NCBI GenBank assembly: GCA_003023485.1
Contig: PXSG01000077.1
Coordinates: 24,731 to 41,428, forward strand
DNA from: Halobacteriales archaeon SW_10_68_16
Lineage (GTDB): Archaea; Halobacteriota; Halobacteria; Halobacteriales; Haloarculaceae
Direction: 5' to 3'
Length of the DNA stretch: 16,698 nucleotides
The translations under genes and the position numbers were made by a program. Numbering within the stretch: the stretch's first letter is position 1; each line of letters starts with the position of its first letter. A model generated the notes under the pieces. That model saw nothing but the letters and a program-made list of their open reading frames with translations, was not told where the DNA came from and did not search any database. This document shows positions 1 to 6,250 of the stretch, piece by piece.

Positions 1-112
1 GGCGGGCCCGCCCGACGCTCGCGAAACAGGCCACCGCGGCCCCGCCGAAGGCCAGGATATAGACGAGGAACACCGGATTCGAGAGAGCGGCACCGAGACT
101 GTCCGCGGACAT
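1..112 (-). CDS. N-terminal fragment of a membrane protein (runs off left edge)
   Basis: Reading leftward from an ATG at 112-110 gives 37 codons open to the window edge. The peptide begins MSADSLGAALSNPVFLVYIL and continues with a hydrophobic, Gly/Ala-rich stretch ending near an Arg-rich turn, which looks like a first transmembrane helix at about residues 13-32. A box reading TTACATAG on the minus strand at about 137-144 lies some 27-30 bases before the ATG, as expected for a leaderless haloarchaeal transcript. A multi-pass sensor kinase or transporter would fit, but no diagnostic domain lies inside the window, so no function is assigned. Confidence 0.6.
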   Translation of the reverse strand, partial: MSADSLGAALSNPVFLVYILAFGGAAVACFASVGRAR

Positions 113-287
113 CACTACAAACGTGGAGTGTGCAGCTATGTAACCCTTCTTATTGGAATACGCTCATGCCGACGACTCGTAACTCGTTACTTTCCATCTT
201 TGTGAGTCGCTGATGACCAGTATTCTACAACCGTTTCTGAACGCAGGTTACGACTCATCGGATTGAGCGAACGGCATTTACACGCCT

Positions 288-346
288 ACCACTGTCTAGT
301 GGTCAGAACGGGAGTCCACCGACAAGCTCCGCCGTTCACGGCGGAG
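288..346 (+). mobile_element. Solo IS200/IS605-type right-end (omegaRNA-like) remnant
   Basis: Three elements follow one another. A 6-bp stem ACCACT/AGTGGT with a GTCT loop lies at 288-303. One base later comes the 15-mer AGAACGGGAGTCCAC at 305-319. After seven bases an 8-bp stem CTCCGCCG/CGGCGGAG with a TTCA loop follows at 327-346. The same 15-mer with the same arrangement, but different stem sequences, occurs at 11394-11454 immediately downstream of a tnpB remnant. In IS200/IS605-family elements the tnpB 3' end and right end encode the guide (omega) RNA, so this copy is read as a right end without its gene. No TnpB-like peptide is visible beside it. The exact ends are unknown. Confidence 0.55.
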
Positions 347-376
347 AAGGTGACTTCGACACGGTCCGGACGGAGG

Positions 377-384
377 CTATTAGG
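377..384 (+). promoter_or_regulatory. TATA-like box for the 87-aa gene
   Basis: CTATTAGG lies about 27-30 bases upstream of the ATG at 410, the usual distance for a leaderless haloarchaeal transcript. This supports 410 rather than 263 as the start codon. Confidence 0.45.
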
Positions 385-409
385 CGTGGCAGTTCCTGGG
401 ACCGAGCGC

Positions 410-673
410 ATGCTCAGTCTCGACCTGGACCGGTTCATGTTCGAATTGAAGGAGGGCGCACTCAAGCACGTCGGCCCCTCGAACCGCGCGGCGACGGTCA
501 AACTCTACGACGTCGAAGGGGTCGAAGTACGGGAGTTCGGCGACAAGCGCGTGAAACTGGCCTTCGAGGACGAGGACGGCAACGAGGTGGAGGTGGCGCT
601 GTTCCCCGAGGACGCCCGCGAGGTGGCCCGCGGCGTGGAACTCCTCGAAGAAGAGAGCGGCATCTTCGAGTGA
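410..673 (+). CDS. Conserved haloarchaeal hypothetical protein, 87 aa
   Basis: The frame is open from 263, but the internal ATG at 410 is preferred. It follows a TATA-like box at the right distance, and the protein turns acidic and regular only from MLSLDLDRFMFELKEG onward, while the upstream codons pass through a mobile-element-like hairpin block. The predicted product is a small, soluble, highly charged protein with alternating beta-strand-like segments (residues about 27-62) and an acidic C-terminal helix. It has no cysteines, signal peptide or membrane segment. I recall similar short proteins in other haloarchaea but know no assigned function. It lies 78 bases before the DHH-like gene, which has its own promoter-like box. 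Confidence 0.75.
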   Translation: MLSLDLDRFMFELKEGALKHVGPSNRAATVKLYDVEGVEVREFGDKRVKLAFEDEDGNEVEVALFPEDAREVARGVELLEEESGIFE

Positions 674-722
674 CGGCGACGCGACAGGAGGCACGGACGA
701 CACCACAACGTTTCGACAACCG

Positions 723-728
723 TTTTAG
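723..728 (+). promoter_or_regulatory. TATA-like box for the S1/OB/DHH gene
   Basis: TTTTAG lies about 27 bases upstream of the ATG at 752, with no ribosome-binding site between, fitting leaderless transcription. Confidence 0.5.
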
Positions 729-751
729 GGCGGACCTATTTTCTCCTGGCA

Positions 752-2788
752 ATGAGTTCGTGTATCATCTGCGGCAAGTCTGTCGACGGTCGCATCTGTG
801 AGATCCACCAGGAAGACGTCGTCTTCGAGTTCCGCGGGAACCACCCGGACGAACTGACACCGGGGCGGTACTACCGCGGGACGGTCGACGGCTTCGCCGA
901 GTTCGGCGTCTTCGTGGATGTCGGTGACAGCGCCACCGGCCTCCTCCACCGGAGCGAACTGGACCGGCGACTCGACAGCTTAGAGTGGGACGCCGGCGAC
1001 ACGGTGTTCGTCCAGGTACAGAACGTCAGGGACAACGGCAACGTCGACCTCGGCTGGTCGATCCGCCAGGACGAATCGGAGTTCCGCGGGACGCTCATCG
1101 ACGACCCCGACGCCGACGAGGAACTGCTCGTCGAGGAGGAAGAGGCTGCGGAAGCCGATGAGAGGGCTTCCGCCGACGACGCCGACGATTCCACCGAGGG
1201 GCAGGGACAGACCGAGACCGCGCCGCCGGAACCGTCCCCCGCGGACCGAACGGGAGCATCCGAGACAGTCGAAGACGAGGAGGAGCGCAGCGAGCTCGGC
1301 GGCGCGGCGGCGATTGGGGACCTCGCGCTGGTGACCATCGACGCGCTTGAGGAACACGTCGGCGACCGCGTCCGCATCGAGGGCGAGGTCGGCGCTGCCT
1401 TCGTCGAGGCGGGCGTCCGTGCCTACCCCGAAGTCGAGGAAAGCGCGGTCGTCCGTATCGAGGGCGAGGTCGAGCGCCGGCGGGGCGAACTCCAGGTCGA
1501 GACGGAGGCGCTCGTGGTCCTCGAAAACGAGGAACGCGAGGCGGTCACCGAGCGCATGGAGCAGGCGATGGTCGACCGCGCCCGTCCGGACCCCGTCGAA
1601 CCGCTCGCGGCGGACCCCGCGGTCGAGGCAGTCGCCGGGCCGGTGCGCGACGCCGCGACGGCCATCCGACGGGCAGTCCTCGAGGGGCGCCCGGTCGTCG
1701 TCAGGCACAGCGCCTCGGCGGACGGCTACCTCGCGGGCGTCGCCATCGAGCGCGCGACGCTCCCGCTGGTCCGCCAGCAACACCGGAGTTCCGACGCGGA
1801 GTATCACTTCTTCGACCGCCGCCCGCTGAAGGGATCGGTCTACGACATGGACGACGCGACGGGCGACGTCACCTCCATGTTGGAGAACAGCGAGCGCCAC
1901 GGCGAGGAGATTCCACTCTTTGTCTTCGTCGCCGCGGGCGCGACCGCGGAGTCGCTGGACGGTCTCGAACTGCTGGACATCTACGACGCGCGCCGCGTCG
2001 TCATCGAGGACCGCGTCGTCGACGAGGCGGTCGCCGAGGCCGTCGACACCGTGGTCAGCCCGGCGCTGGCCGACCGCGACGGGACCTCCGCGACGGCGCT
2101 GGCTGCCAACGTCGCCGCCGGCGTCAACGGGAACGTCCGCGGGGACCTCCGGCACCTCCCGGCGGTGAGTTTCTGGGAGGATACCCCCGAGAGTTATACC
2201 GACCTGGCCGCCGAGGCCGGCTACGACGGGGGGGCCGTCCGGCAACTCCGCGAGGCCGTCGCGCTGGAGGCATACTACCAGTCCTACGAGGACAAGCGCG
2301 AACTCATCAACGACCTGGTGTTCACCGACGACGAGGAGGCACGCGGCTTGGCCGCGAACGTCAGCGAACAGTTCCGCACGAAGATGGACGCCGAGATCGG
2401 GACCGCGGAGGCGAACCTCGAGCGCCACGAACTCGCCGACGGGACGGTGCTGGCCCTCGACACCGACGCCTACACCCACCGCTTCGAGTTCCCGCCCGAA
2501 CAGTTGCTGCTGGACGAACTCTGGCGGCGCCACCGCGAGGAGGCGGCCGCGCTGGTGGGTGTGGCGACCGACGAGGCCTATGTCAGCACCGACGCCGACG
2601 TCGACGTGCGCGGCCTGGTCGACCGGGCCGCCGAGTCGGCGCCGGAGGCCGGACTGGACGCCCGCGGCGCTCGCGAGGGGCGCGTGGAGTTCCTCTCGGG
2701 CGAGCGCGAGGCCGTGCGGGAGGCGCTACTGGACGCGCTGGCAGAGGCGCTTTCGCCGACTCCCGAGGCGAGCGGTCCGACCGAGTAA
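752..2788 (+). CDS. RecJ/DHH-family protein with zinc finger, S1 and OB domains; catalytic motifs degenerate
   Basis: The 678-residue protein has a small N-terminal zinc-finger-like motif (C4, C7, C16, H19), an S1 RNA-binding fold at about 38-105, and a very acidic, probably disordered linker at about 115-190. An OB-fold nucleic-acid-binding domain follows at about 190-258, then a RecJ-like DHH domain from about 300. Active archaeal RecJ proteins carry a His/Asp-rich motif I, a VDNGS-type motif and the DHH motif, all binding metal. Here the matching places read RHSASADG (319-325), VAAGAT (393-398) and VIEDR (417-421), so most metal ligands are missing. The rest of the DHH fold, including HLPAV near 468-472, is retained. 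A nucleic-acid-binding or scaffold role is more likely than exonuclease activity. Hydrolysis by other residues cannot be excluded. Confidence 0.85.
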   Translation: MSSCIICGKSVDGRICEIHQEDVVFEFRGNHPDELTPGRYYRGTVDGFAEFGVFVDVGDSATGLLHRSELDRRLDSLEWDAGDTVFVQVQNVRDNGNVDLGWSIRQDESEFRGTLIDDPDADEELLVEEEEAAEADERASADDADDSTEGQGQTETAPPEPSPADRTGASETVEDEEERSELGGAAAIGDLALVTIDALEEHVGDRVRIEGEVGAAFVEAGVRAYPEVEESAVVRIEGEVERRRGELQVETEALVVLENEEREAVTERMEQAMVDRARPDPVEPLAADPAVEAVAGPVRDAATAIRRAVLEGRPVVVRHSASADGYLAGVAIERATLPLVRQQHRSSDAEYHFFDRRPLKGSVYDMDDATGDVTSMLENSERHGEEIPLFVFVAAGATAESLDGLELLDIYDARRVVIEDRVVDEAVAEAVDTVVSPALADRDGTSATALAANVAAGVNGNVRGDLRHLPAVSFWEDTPESYTDLAAEAGYDGGAVRQLREAVALEAYYQSYEDKRELINDLVFTDDEEARGLAANVSEQFRTKMDAEIGTAEANLERHELADGTVLALDTDAYTHRFEFPPEQLLLDELWRRHREEAAALVGVATDEAYVSTDADVDVRGLVDRAAESAPEAGLDARGAREGRVEFLSGEREAVREALLDALAEALSPTPEASGPTE

Positions 2789-2837
2789 CCGACAGGAGAT
2801 TCTCTCGCAGCGCAATGGACGGCCGGAACTCCCTCGG

Positions 2838-3242
2838 CTACTCGTCGGTATCCGACGACTCGTCGACCGGTTCGGCCTTCGGAATCCGGACCTGGAGGGT
2901 GCCGTTGCGCTTCAGCGTCGCCGAACCACCGGACGGGTCGACCGTGGCACCGTCGGGGAGGCGGACACTGCCGTCCAGCGAGAGCCCGCGGCCCGGGAAG
3001 CGCATGTCGTAGCCATCGTGGAACTCCCGGAAGCGGTCCAGACGGACCTGTACCTCGCCGTTCTCGAAGCGGACCTGGACATCCGGGCGCTCGACGCCGG
3101 GCGCGTCGAAGACGGCGAGGTAGGCGTCGTCGCTCTCCAGAAGGTCGGCCGGGAGCGGGCGCTGTTCCTGTGTCCGGGAGACCGCACGGCCGACGGACTC
3201 GACGACCGTGTCGCCGATGGTCTCGCCGAGTTCCCGCATCAT
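2838..3242 (-). CDS. Hsp20 / alpha-crystallin small heat-shock protein
   Basis: The 134-residue product has an alpha-crystallin domain at about 36-121 with the typical FPGRGLSLDGSV segment, the GTLQVRIPK strand and a V-R-I motif at 118-120. Small heat-shock proteins hold unfolding proteins in an ATP-independent way. The N-terminal arm is short and helical, and the C-terminus is acidic. Two consecutive ATG codons (3242 and 3239) are possible starts. The first overlaps the stop of the upstream zinc-ribbon gene as ATGA, suggesting translational coupling. The gene converges on the DHH-like gene with 49 bases between the stops. The family assignment is solid; the exact first Met is uncertain. Confidence 0.88.
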   Translation of the reverse strand: MMRELGETIGDTVVESVGRAVSRTQEQRPLPADLLESDDAYLAVFDAPGVERPDVQVRFENGEVQVRLDRFREFHDGYDMRFPGRGLSLDGSVRLPDGATVDPSGGSATLKRNGTLQVRIPKAEPVDESSDTDE

Positions 3243-3397
3243 ACCTCGATCTCCTCCAGGCACTCGGTCCCCCCACAGAGCGGACACGAGAGGTCCGCTA
3301 TCGAGTGGTCGTCCGCGATGTCGTAGGTGTAGTGGTTCTCGAACATGTCGAGTTCGCAGGCACCGCTCGTACACCGTATCTCCTTGGTGGCAGGCAT
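3239..3397 (-). CDS. Small zinc-ribbon protein, 52 aa
   Basis: This minus-strand gene starts MPATKEIRCTSGACELDMFE and ends CPLCGGTECLEEIEV. Cysteines at about 9, 14, 38, 41 and 46 suggest a zinc ribbon. The middle holds a conserved-looking aromatic stretch (ENHYTYDIADD). I recall very similar proteins across haloarchaea (possibly DUF7559), with no known biochemical role. Its TGA overlaps the first ATG of the Hsp20 gene, so the two probably form an operon and may share a stress-related context. A box TTCAATAC on the minus strand near 3419-3427 lies at a leaderless-promoter distance from the ATG. Confidence 0.8.
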   Translation of the reverse strand: MPATKEIRCTSGACELDMFENHYTYDIADDHSIADLSCPLCGGTECLEEIEV

Positions 3398-3460
3398 ACA
3401 CTCCGCTAGGGGTGGCGCCGTATTGAAAGCCCCGACTACGAGCCGGCCGGTCAGTCACCG

Positions 3461-3467
3461 TTTTACG
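3461..3467 (+). promoter_or_regulatory. TATA-like box for the radical SAM gene
   Basis: TTTTACG lies about 27 bases upstream of the ATG at 3490, a leaderless-promoter spacing. Confidence 0.45.
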
Positions 3468-3489
3468 CGCCGGGCGAGTACCCCGCGGT

Positions 3490-5192
3490 ATGACCGACCC
3501 TGCGGGGCTGGAGGTGACCATCGTGGACGGCTACGTCGACGAGCCGGCCCACTTCGGCGTCCCGCCGTACATCTCCACGTACCCCCGGTACGTGGCCGGC
3601 GCGCTCGTGGATGCCGGGGTCGACCGCGAGGCCATCCGCTACCACACCATCGACGCCCTCCGCGAGGAGCGGGACCGGTGGCGCGACGTCGAGTCGGCCG
3701 ATCTCATGATCTACGTCGGCGGGATGACCGTCCCCGGCAAGTACGTCGGCGGGACGCCCGCAGAACCCGAGGAGGTCCGTCGAACGCCGGCGCCACCGAG
3801 ACCGAACGTGAGGACCTCGACTACGACTTCGTCGCGAAAGGTGACGTCGAGGCGGCCGCCTACGACCTCGTCCACGGCGGCATGGAGGGCTTCGGCGACC
3901 GGATGCGCGACAACAACGAAATACGGCGGTGGGCACGGAAGGGTGCCTTCGTCGTCGCCCAGCACCCCAACCACCCCGACTACCTCATCGCCGAGATGGA
4001 GACCTCGCGAGGGTGTCCGTACCGCTGTTCGTTCTGCACGGAGCCGCTGTACGGCGCCGACCCCTCGTTCCGCTCGCCGGACTCGGTGGTGGATGAAGTC
4101 TCTGCCCTGGCCGCACACGGCGTCCGGCACTTCCGGCTGGGCCGGCAGGCCGACATCCTCGCCTACGGCGGCGACGGCGAAGCACCCAATCCCGGCGCGC
4201 TCCGTGAACTCTACGGGGGCATCCGCGAGGCCGTCCCGGATCTGGGGACGCTCCACCTCGACAATATGAACCCCATCACCATCGTCAGGTGGCCCGAGAA
4301 AGCACGGGAGGGGATCCGCATCATCGCCGAACACAACACGCCCGGCGACACCGCAGCCTTCGGCCTGGAGTCGGCCGACCCGGTCGTTCAGGAGGAGAAC
4401 AACCTCAACGTGACCGCCGAGGAGTGTTTCCGGGCGGTGAAGATCGTCAACGAGGAAGCAGGGTGGCGGCCGGGAGGGTCCGCAGGACCCTCCGAATGCG
4501 CGAACGGTGGAAACCGCGAGCGCCCGGGCGAGAACCGCAGCGAAGCCCCGCAGTTCGGCGATGCAGCGGCGGACCGCCTGCCGAAACTCCTGCCGGGTAT
4601 CAACCTCGTCCACGGCCTGAAGGGCGAGCGGTCGGAGACCTTCGAGCACAACAAGCGGTTCCTCCAGCGTGTCTACGACGCCGGCCTCATGCTCCGGCGG
4701 GTCAACATCCGCCAGGTGATGGCCTTCGCCGGCACCGAGATGTCCGACACCGGCGCCGAGATCGCCCGCGACCACAAGGAGCAGTTCAAACGCTACAAGC
4801 GCGAGGTCCGCGAGGAGATCGACAACCCCATGCTCCAGCGTGTGGCGCCGCCGGGGACCGTCCTCGAAGACGTCCCCCTCGAGTACCACGAGGACGGCAC
4901 GACATTCGGCCGGCAACTCGGTACCTATCCCCTGCTCGTGGGTGTGCCGGGCGAGCGCGAACTCGGGGCGGTCATCGACGTCGCCGTGACCGACCACGGG
5001 TACCGCTCGGTGACCGGCGTCCCCTATCCCCTGGACGTCAACAGCGCGTCGATGGACGAACTGACCGCCATCCCCGGACTCGGGAAACAGCGCGCGGGCA
5101 ACATCCTGGTCGACCGGCCCCACGAGCGGGTGCCGGACGTGGGCGGACTCGGGGACTTCGCGACCGCGCGTTCCTCCGAGGGCGCCGACTGA
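3490..5192 (+). pseudogene. Radical SAM protein with C-terminal helix-hairpin-helix, frameshifted by a deletion
   Basis: The frame from 3490 begins MTDPAGLEVTIVDGYVDEPA and matches the N-terminus of haloarchaeal YgiQ-like radical SAM proteins up to about 3780 (EPEEVR). Beyond that, the homologous sequence continues in another frame: NAGATETERED, then DYDFVAKGDVEAAAYDLV. That frame carries the CxxxCxxC cluster motif (CPYRCSFC, near 4015-4040), which binds a 4Fe-4S cluster and S-adenosylmethionine. It ends with a ComEA-like helix-hairpin-helix (about 5035-5100) and a TGA at 5192. By my recollection of intact relatives, some 20-25 residues between EEVR and NAG are missing. An in-frame palindromic insert lies at about 4470-4555. 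As written the gene is disrupted; either a true pseudogene or an assembly fault. Confidence 0.8.
4473..4493 (+). repeat. Perfect 9-bp inverted repeat inside the radical SAM frame
   Basis: GGAGGGTCC, loop GCA, then GGACCCTCC. It opens a low-complexity Gly/Asn/Arg/Glu-rich stretch, up to about 4555, that interrupts an otherwise conserved segment without changing the frame. By my recollection, related proteins go almost directly from GGWRPGE to the conserved LPKLLPGINL. It resembles the palindromic insertions seen in other haloarchaeal genes. Confidence 0.7.
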
Positions 5193-5241
5193 TCGTGACC
5201 GCCAGGAAGGGGATAGCGATACAGCGGCACAGATGGGAAGG

Positions 5242-5247
5242 TTAAAG
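5242..5247 (+). promoter_or_regulatory. TATA-like box for tRNA-Met
   Basis: TTAAAG lies about 27-32 bases upstream of the tRNA 5' end at 5274, the usual archaeal spacing. Confidence 0.5.
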
Positions 5248-5273
5248 ACCGACTCCCCGCTACGACCGGGTGC

Positions 5274-5410
5274 GCCCGGGTGGCTTAGCTGGACATAGCG
5301 CCGCACTCATAGGGTTCTCACGACACGCGGCACTGCTCCGGCGTTCCACCGAGGCCCGTCCTCGGACCTGGGACATGCGGAGATCGAGGGTTCGGAGCCC
5401 TCCCCGGGCA
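5274..5410 (+). tRNA. Elongator tRNA-Met (CAU) with a 63-nt intron
   Basis: The acceptor stem pairs GCCCGGG (5274-5280) with CCCGGGC (5403-5409), followed by discriminator A5410; CCA is not encoded. The D arm is 5283-5299, the anticodon stem CCGCA (5301-5305)/TGCGG (5376-5380), the anticodon CAT at 5308-5310, and the T arm GAGGG/CCCTC around TTCGGAG. After removing 5312-5374 the mature tRNA is 74 nt, with anticodon loop CUCAUAA. The precursor forms a classic bulge-helix-bulge splice site. An intron between positions 37 and 38 is known for the haloarchaeal elongator tRNA-Met, and the G-C acceptor end and loop argue against initiator tRNA. A CAU anticodon could also be an Ile2 tRNA modified at C34, but the intron and the D-arm sequence favour Met. 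Confidence 0.9.
5312..5374 (+). other. Archaeal tRNA intron (bulge-helix-bulge)
   Basis: CUCA (5306-5309) pairs with UGGG (5369-5372), giving a 4-bp central helix. It is flanked by the 3-nt bulges UAG (5310-5312) and ACA (5373-5375), with an inner stem GGTTC/GGACC. Cutting between the second and third base of each bulge releases 63 nt. Inside the intron a CCGAGG/CCTCGG hairpin (about 5349-5365) is also visible. Confidence 0.85.
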
Positions 5411-5464
5411 TAGTTAAAAAAGGTTCAACACCGTCTTGCGATTCCAGTATATAAAGAGCGGTCG

Positions 5465-5590
5465 CTATCGCTTCCGGTTGACCCATTTACAGAACTCGTC
5501 GAAATCTTTCGCGCCGGCGTCCTCGGCGATCCCGCGAAGCGTGCCGGTTCGTACACGGTCGTGAAGCGGAACGCTCACCGTTCGCTTCTC
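5465..5590 (-). pseudogene. HicA toxin remnant (C-terminal half only)
   Basis: The last 39 codons (5584-5468, stop 5467-5465) read RTVSVPLHDRV, then GTLRGIAEDAGA and DEFCKWVNRKR, a clear match to the C-terminal half of HicA mRNA interferases. The N-terminal half is absent, including the start codon and the Gly-Ser/Gly-Asp-His segment that carries the catalytic histidine. The reading frame of hicB runs straight into this segment out of frame. An internal ATG far upstream in this frame only translates hicB in the wrong phase. Toxin activity is therefore not expected from this copy. Confidence 0.75.
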
Positions 5591-5843
5591 CACTCCCCGC
5601 TTGGCGGTTGTCCTCGGGGTCGATTCCGGCCGCCCGGAGTTCCTCATCGGTCGGCGGCCGACCGGCGTCATTCTCGACGGCATCAATCACATCGTCGAGG
5701 TTCGCCAGTGCCTCGTCGCGCGTCTCGCCCTGTGTCGTCAACCCCCGCGTTTCGTCGCGTGCCGTCCACCATCCGTCGTCGTTCCGTGTGAGGGTGATCT
5801 TGGTGTTCGTCGGGTCGTGGTTCGCACTTGAGCCGGTGCTCAT
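5487..5843 (-). CDS. HicB-family antitoxin, with altered C-terminus
   Basis: The first 79 residues form a HicB-like domain: an N-terminal strand region (TKITLTRNDDGWWTARD), then TTQGETRDEALANLDDVIDA and PPTDEELRAAGIDPEDN. HicB binds and neutralises the HicA RNase, which cuts mRNA. From about residue 80 the frame runs through the truncated hicA gene in the wrong phase, giving a basic Arg-rich tail up to residue 118 that is not family sequence. The ATG overlaps the stop of the upstream winged-helix gene (ATGA), so they are co-transcribed and probably coupled. No DNA-binding HTH is present; the neighbouring winged-helix protein may supply that role. Confidence 0.8.
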   Translation of the reverse strand: MSTGSSANHDPTNTKITLTRNDDGWWTARDETRGLTTQGETRDEALANLDDVIDAVENDAGRPPTDEELRAAGIDPEDNRQAGSGEANGERSASRPCTNRHASRDRRGRRRERFRRVL

Positions 5844-6082
5844 GCTGTGTCCTCCGGTCGAATCCAGATCGCCCGCCGGGGTTCGGGCTTCTTTTTTCGC
5901 ACGTCGCCGCGTTCTTCGAGCGTCGTGAGGAGTTCGTAGACGGTCCTGCGCGGCCAGCCGAGGTTGTCCGCAAGTTCACCCGTGGTGTAGGGTTCGAGCG
6001 GTTCCATGGCGGCGAGCACATCGTCAGGCGAACGTGTGGTGACGTACTGTCCCGAGTCGTTCCGGGGCCTGTTCTCTCCCAT
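5840..6082 (-). CDS. Winged helix-turn-helix transcriptional regulator, 80 aa
   Basis: The ATG at 6082 gives an 80-residue protein starting MGENRPRNDSGQYVTTRSPD. Residues about 20-75 form a winged HTH: PLEPYTTGELADNLGW, then PRRTVYELLTTLEERGDVRKK with a recognition helix, and a basic wing. It lacks any ligand-binding domain, as in many short haloarchaeal regulators. Its stop overlaps the hicB start by ATGA, so it likely controls its own operon with the toxin-antitoxin remnant. A box GACTATCA on the minus strand (about 6104-6111) sits at promoter distance. The frame is open further upstream, but no earlier start codon has comparable support. Confidence 0.8.
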   Translation of the reverse strand: MGENRPRNDSGQYVTTRSPDDVLAAMEPLEPYTTGELADNLGWPRRTVYELLTTLEERGDVRKKKPEPRRAIWIRPEDTA

Positions 6083-6250
6083 ACCCGTCAGTATGTGTGC
6101 GACGGTGATAGTCCTTTGCCTTACAGGGCGATGTGCGAAGTTATACGTACTAACCAATTGTGGGACGGATGAAATAAAACGTCGGGTCCAACATCTTGTC
6201 GCTGGGGTCCCCCGAAAGCCCTTTCCTGCGGGTAGTGCAACCTCACGGCG

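Larger units (their letters stand above)
113..409. other. Intergenic region holding a right-end-like hairpin block
   Basis: No convincing gene is seen in this stretch. It holds the promoter of the leftward gene at its left, a GTAAC/GTTAC inverted repeat near 179-190, the hairpin / 15-mer / hairpin block at 288-346 described separately, and a CTATTAGG box at 377-384 that fits the promoter of the gene starting at 410. An open frame continues upstream to 263 from that gene, but it would translate straight through the hairpin block. Confidence 0.6.

Noticed and set aside
263..409. N-terminal extension of the 87-aa protein from the ATG at 263
   Set aside because: It would translate through the hairpin/15-mer block, and a TATA-like box at 377-384 fits a start at 410.
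980..2533. Long minus-strand open frame (517 aa)
   Set aside because: It is a shadow of the S1/OB/DHH gene in high-GC DNA; composition is Arg/Val/Leu-rich and no domain is recognisable.
3711..5306. Long minus-strand open frame (531 aa) overlapping the tRNA
   Set aside because: Antisense shadow of the radical SAM gene; it even runs into the tRNA gene.
6205..6235. GAAAG/CTTTC inverted repeat as an operator before priS
   Set aside because: Only 5 bp with a short spacer, easily expected by chance, and no clear promoter box could be fixed there.
5411..6250. Integrated element using the tRNA-Met 3' end as attachment site
   Set aside because: No second copy of the tRNA 3' end was found up to priS, and no integrase is present, so only a decayed toxin-antitoxin cassette is supported.
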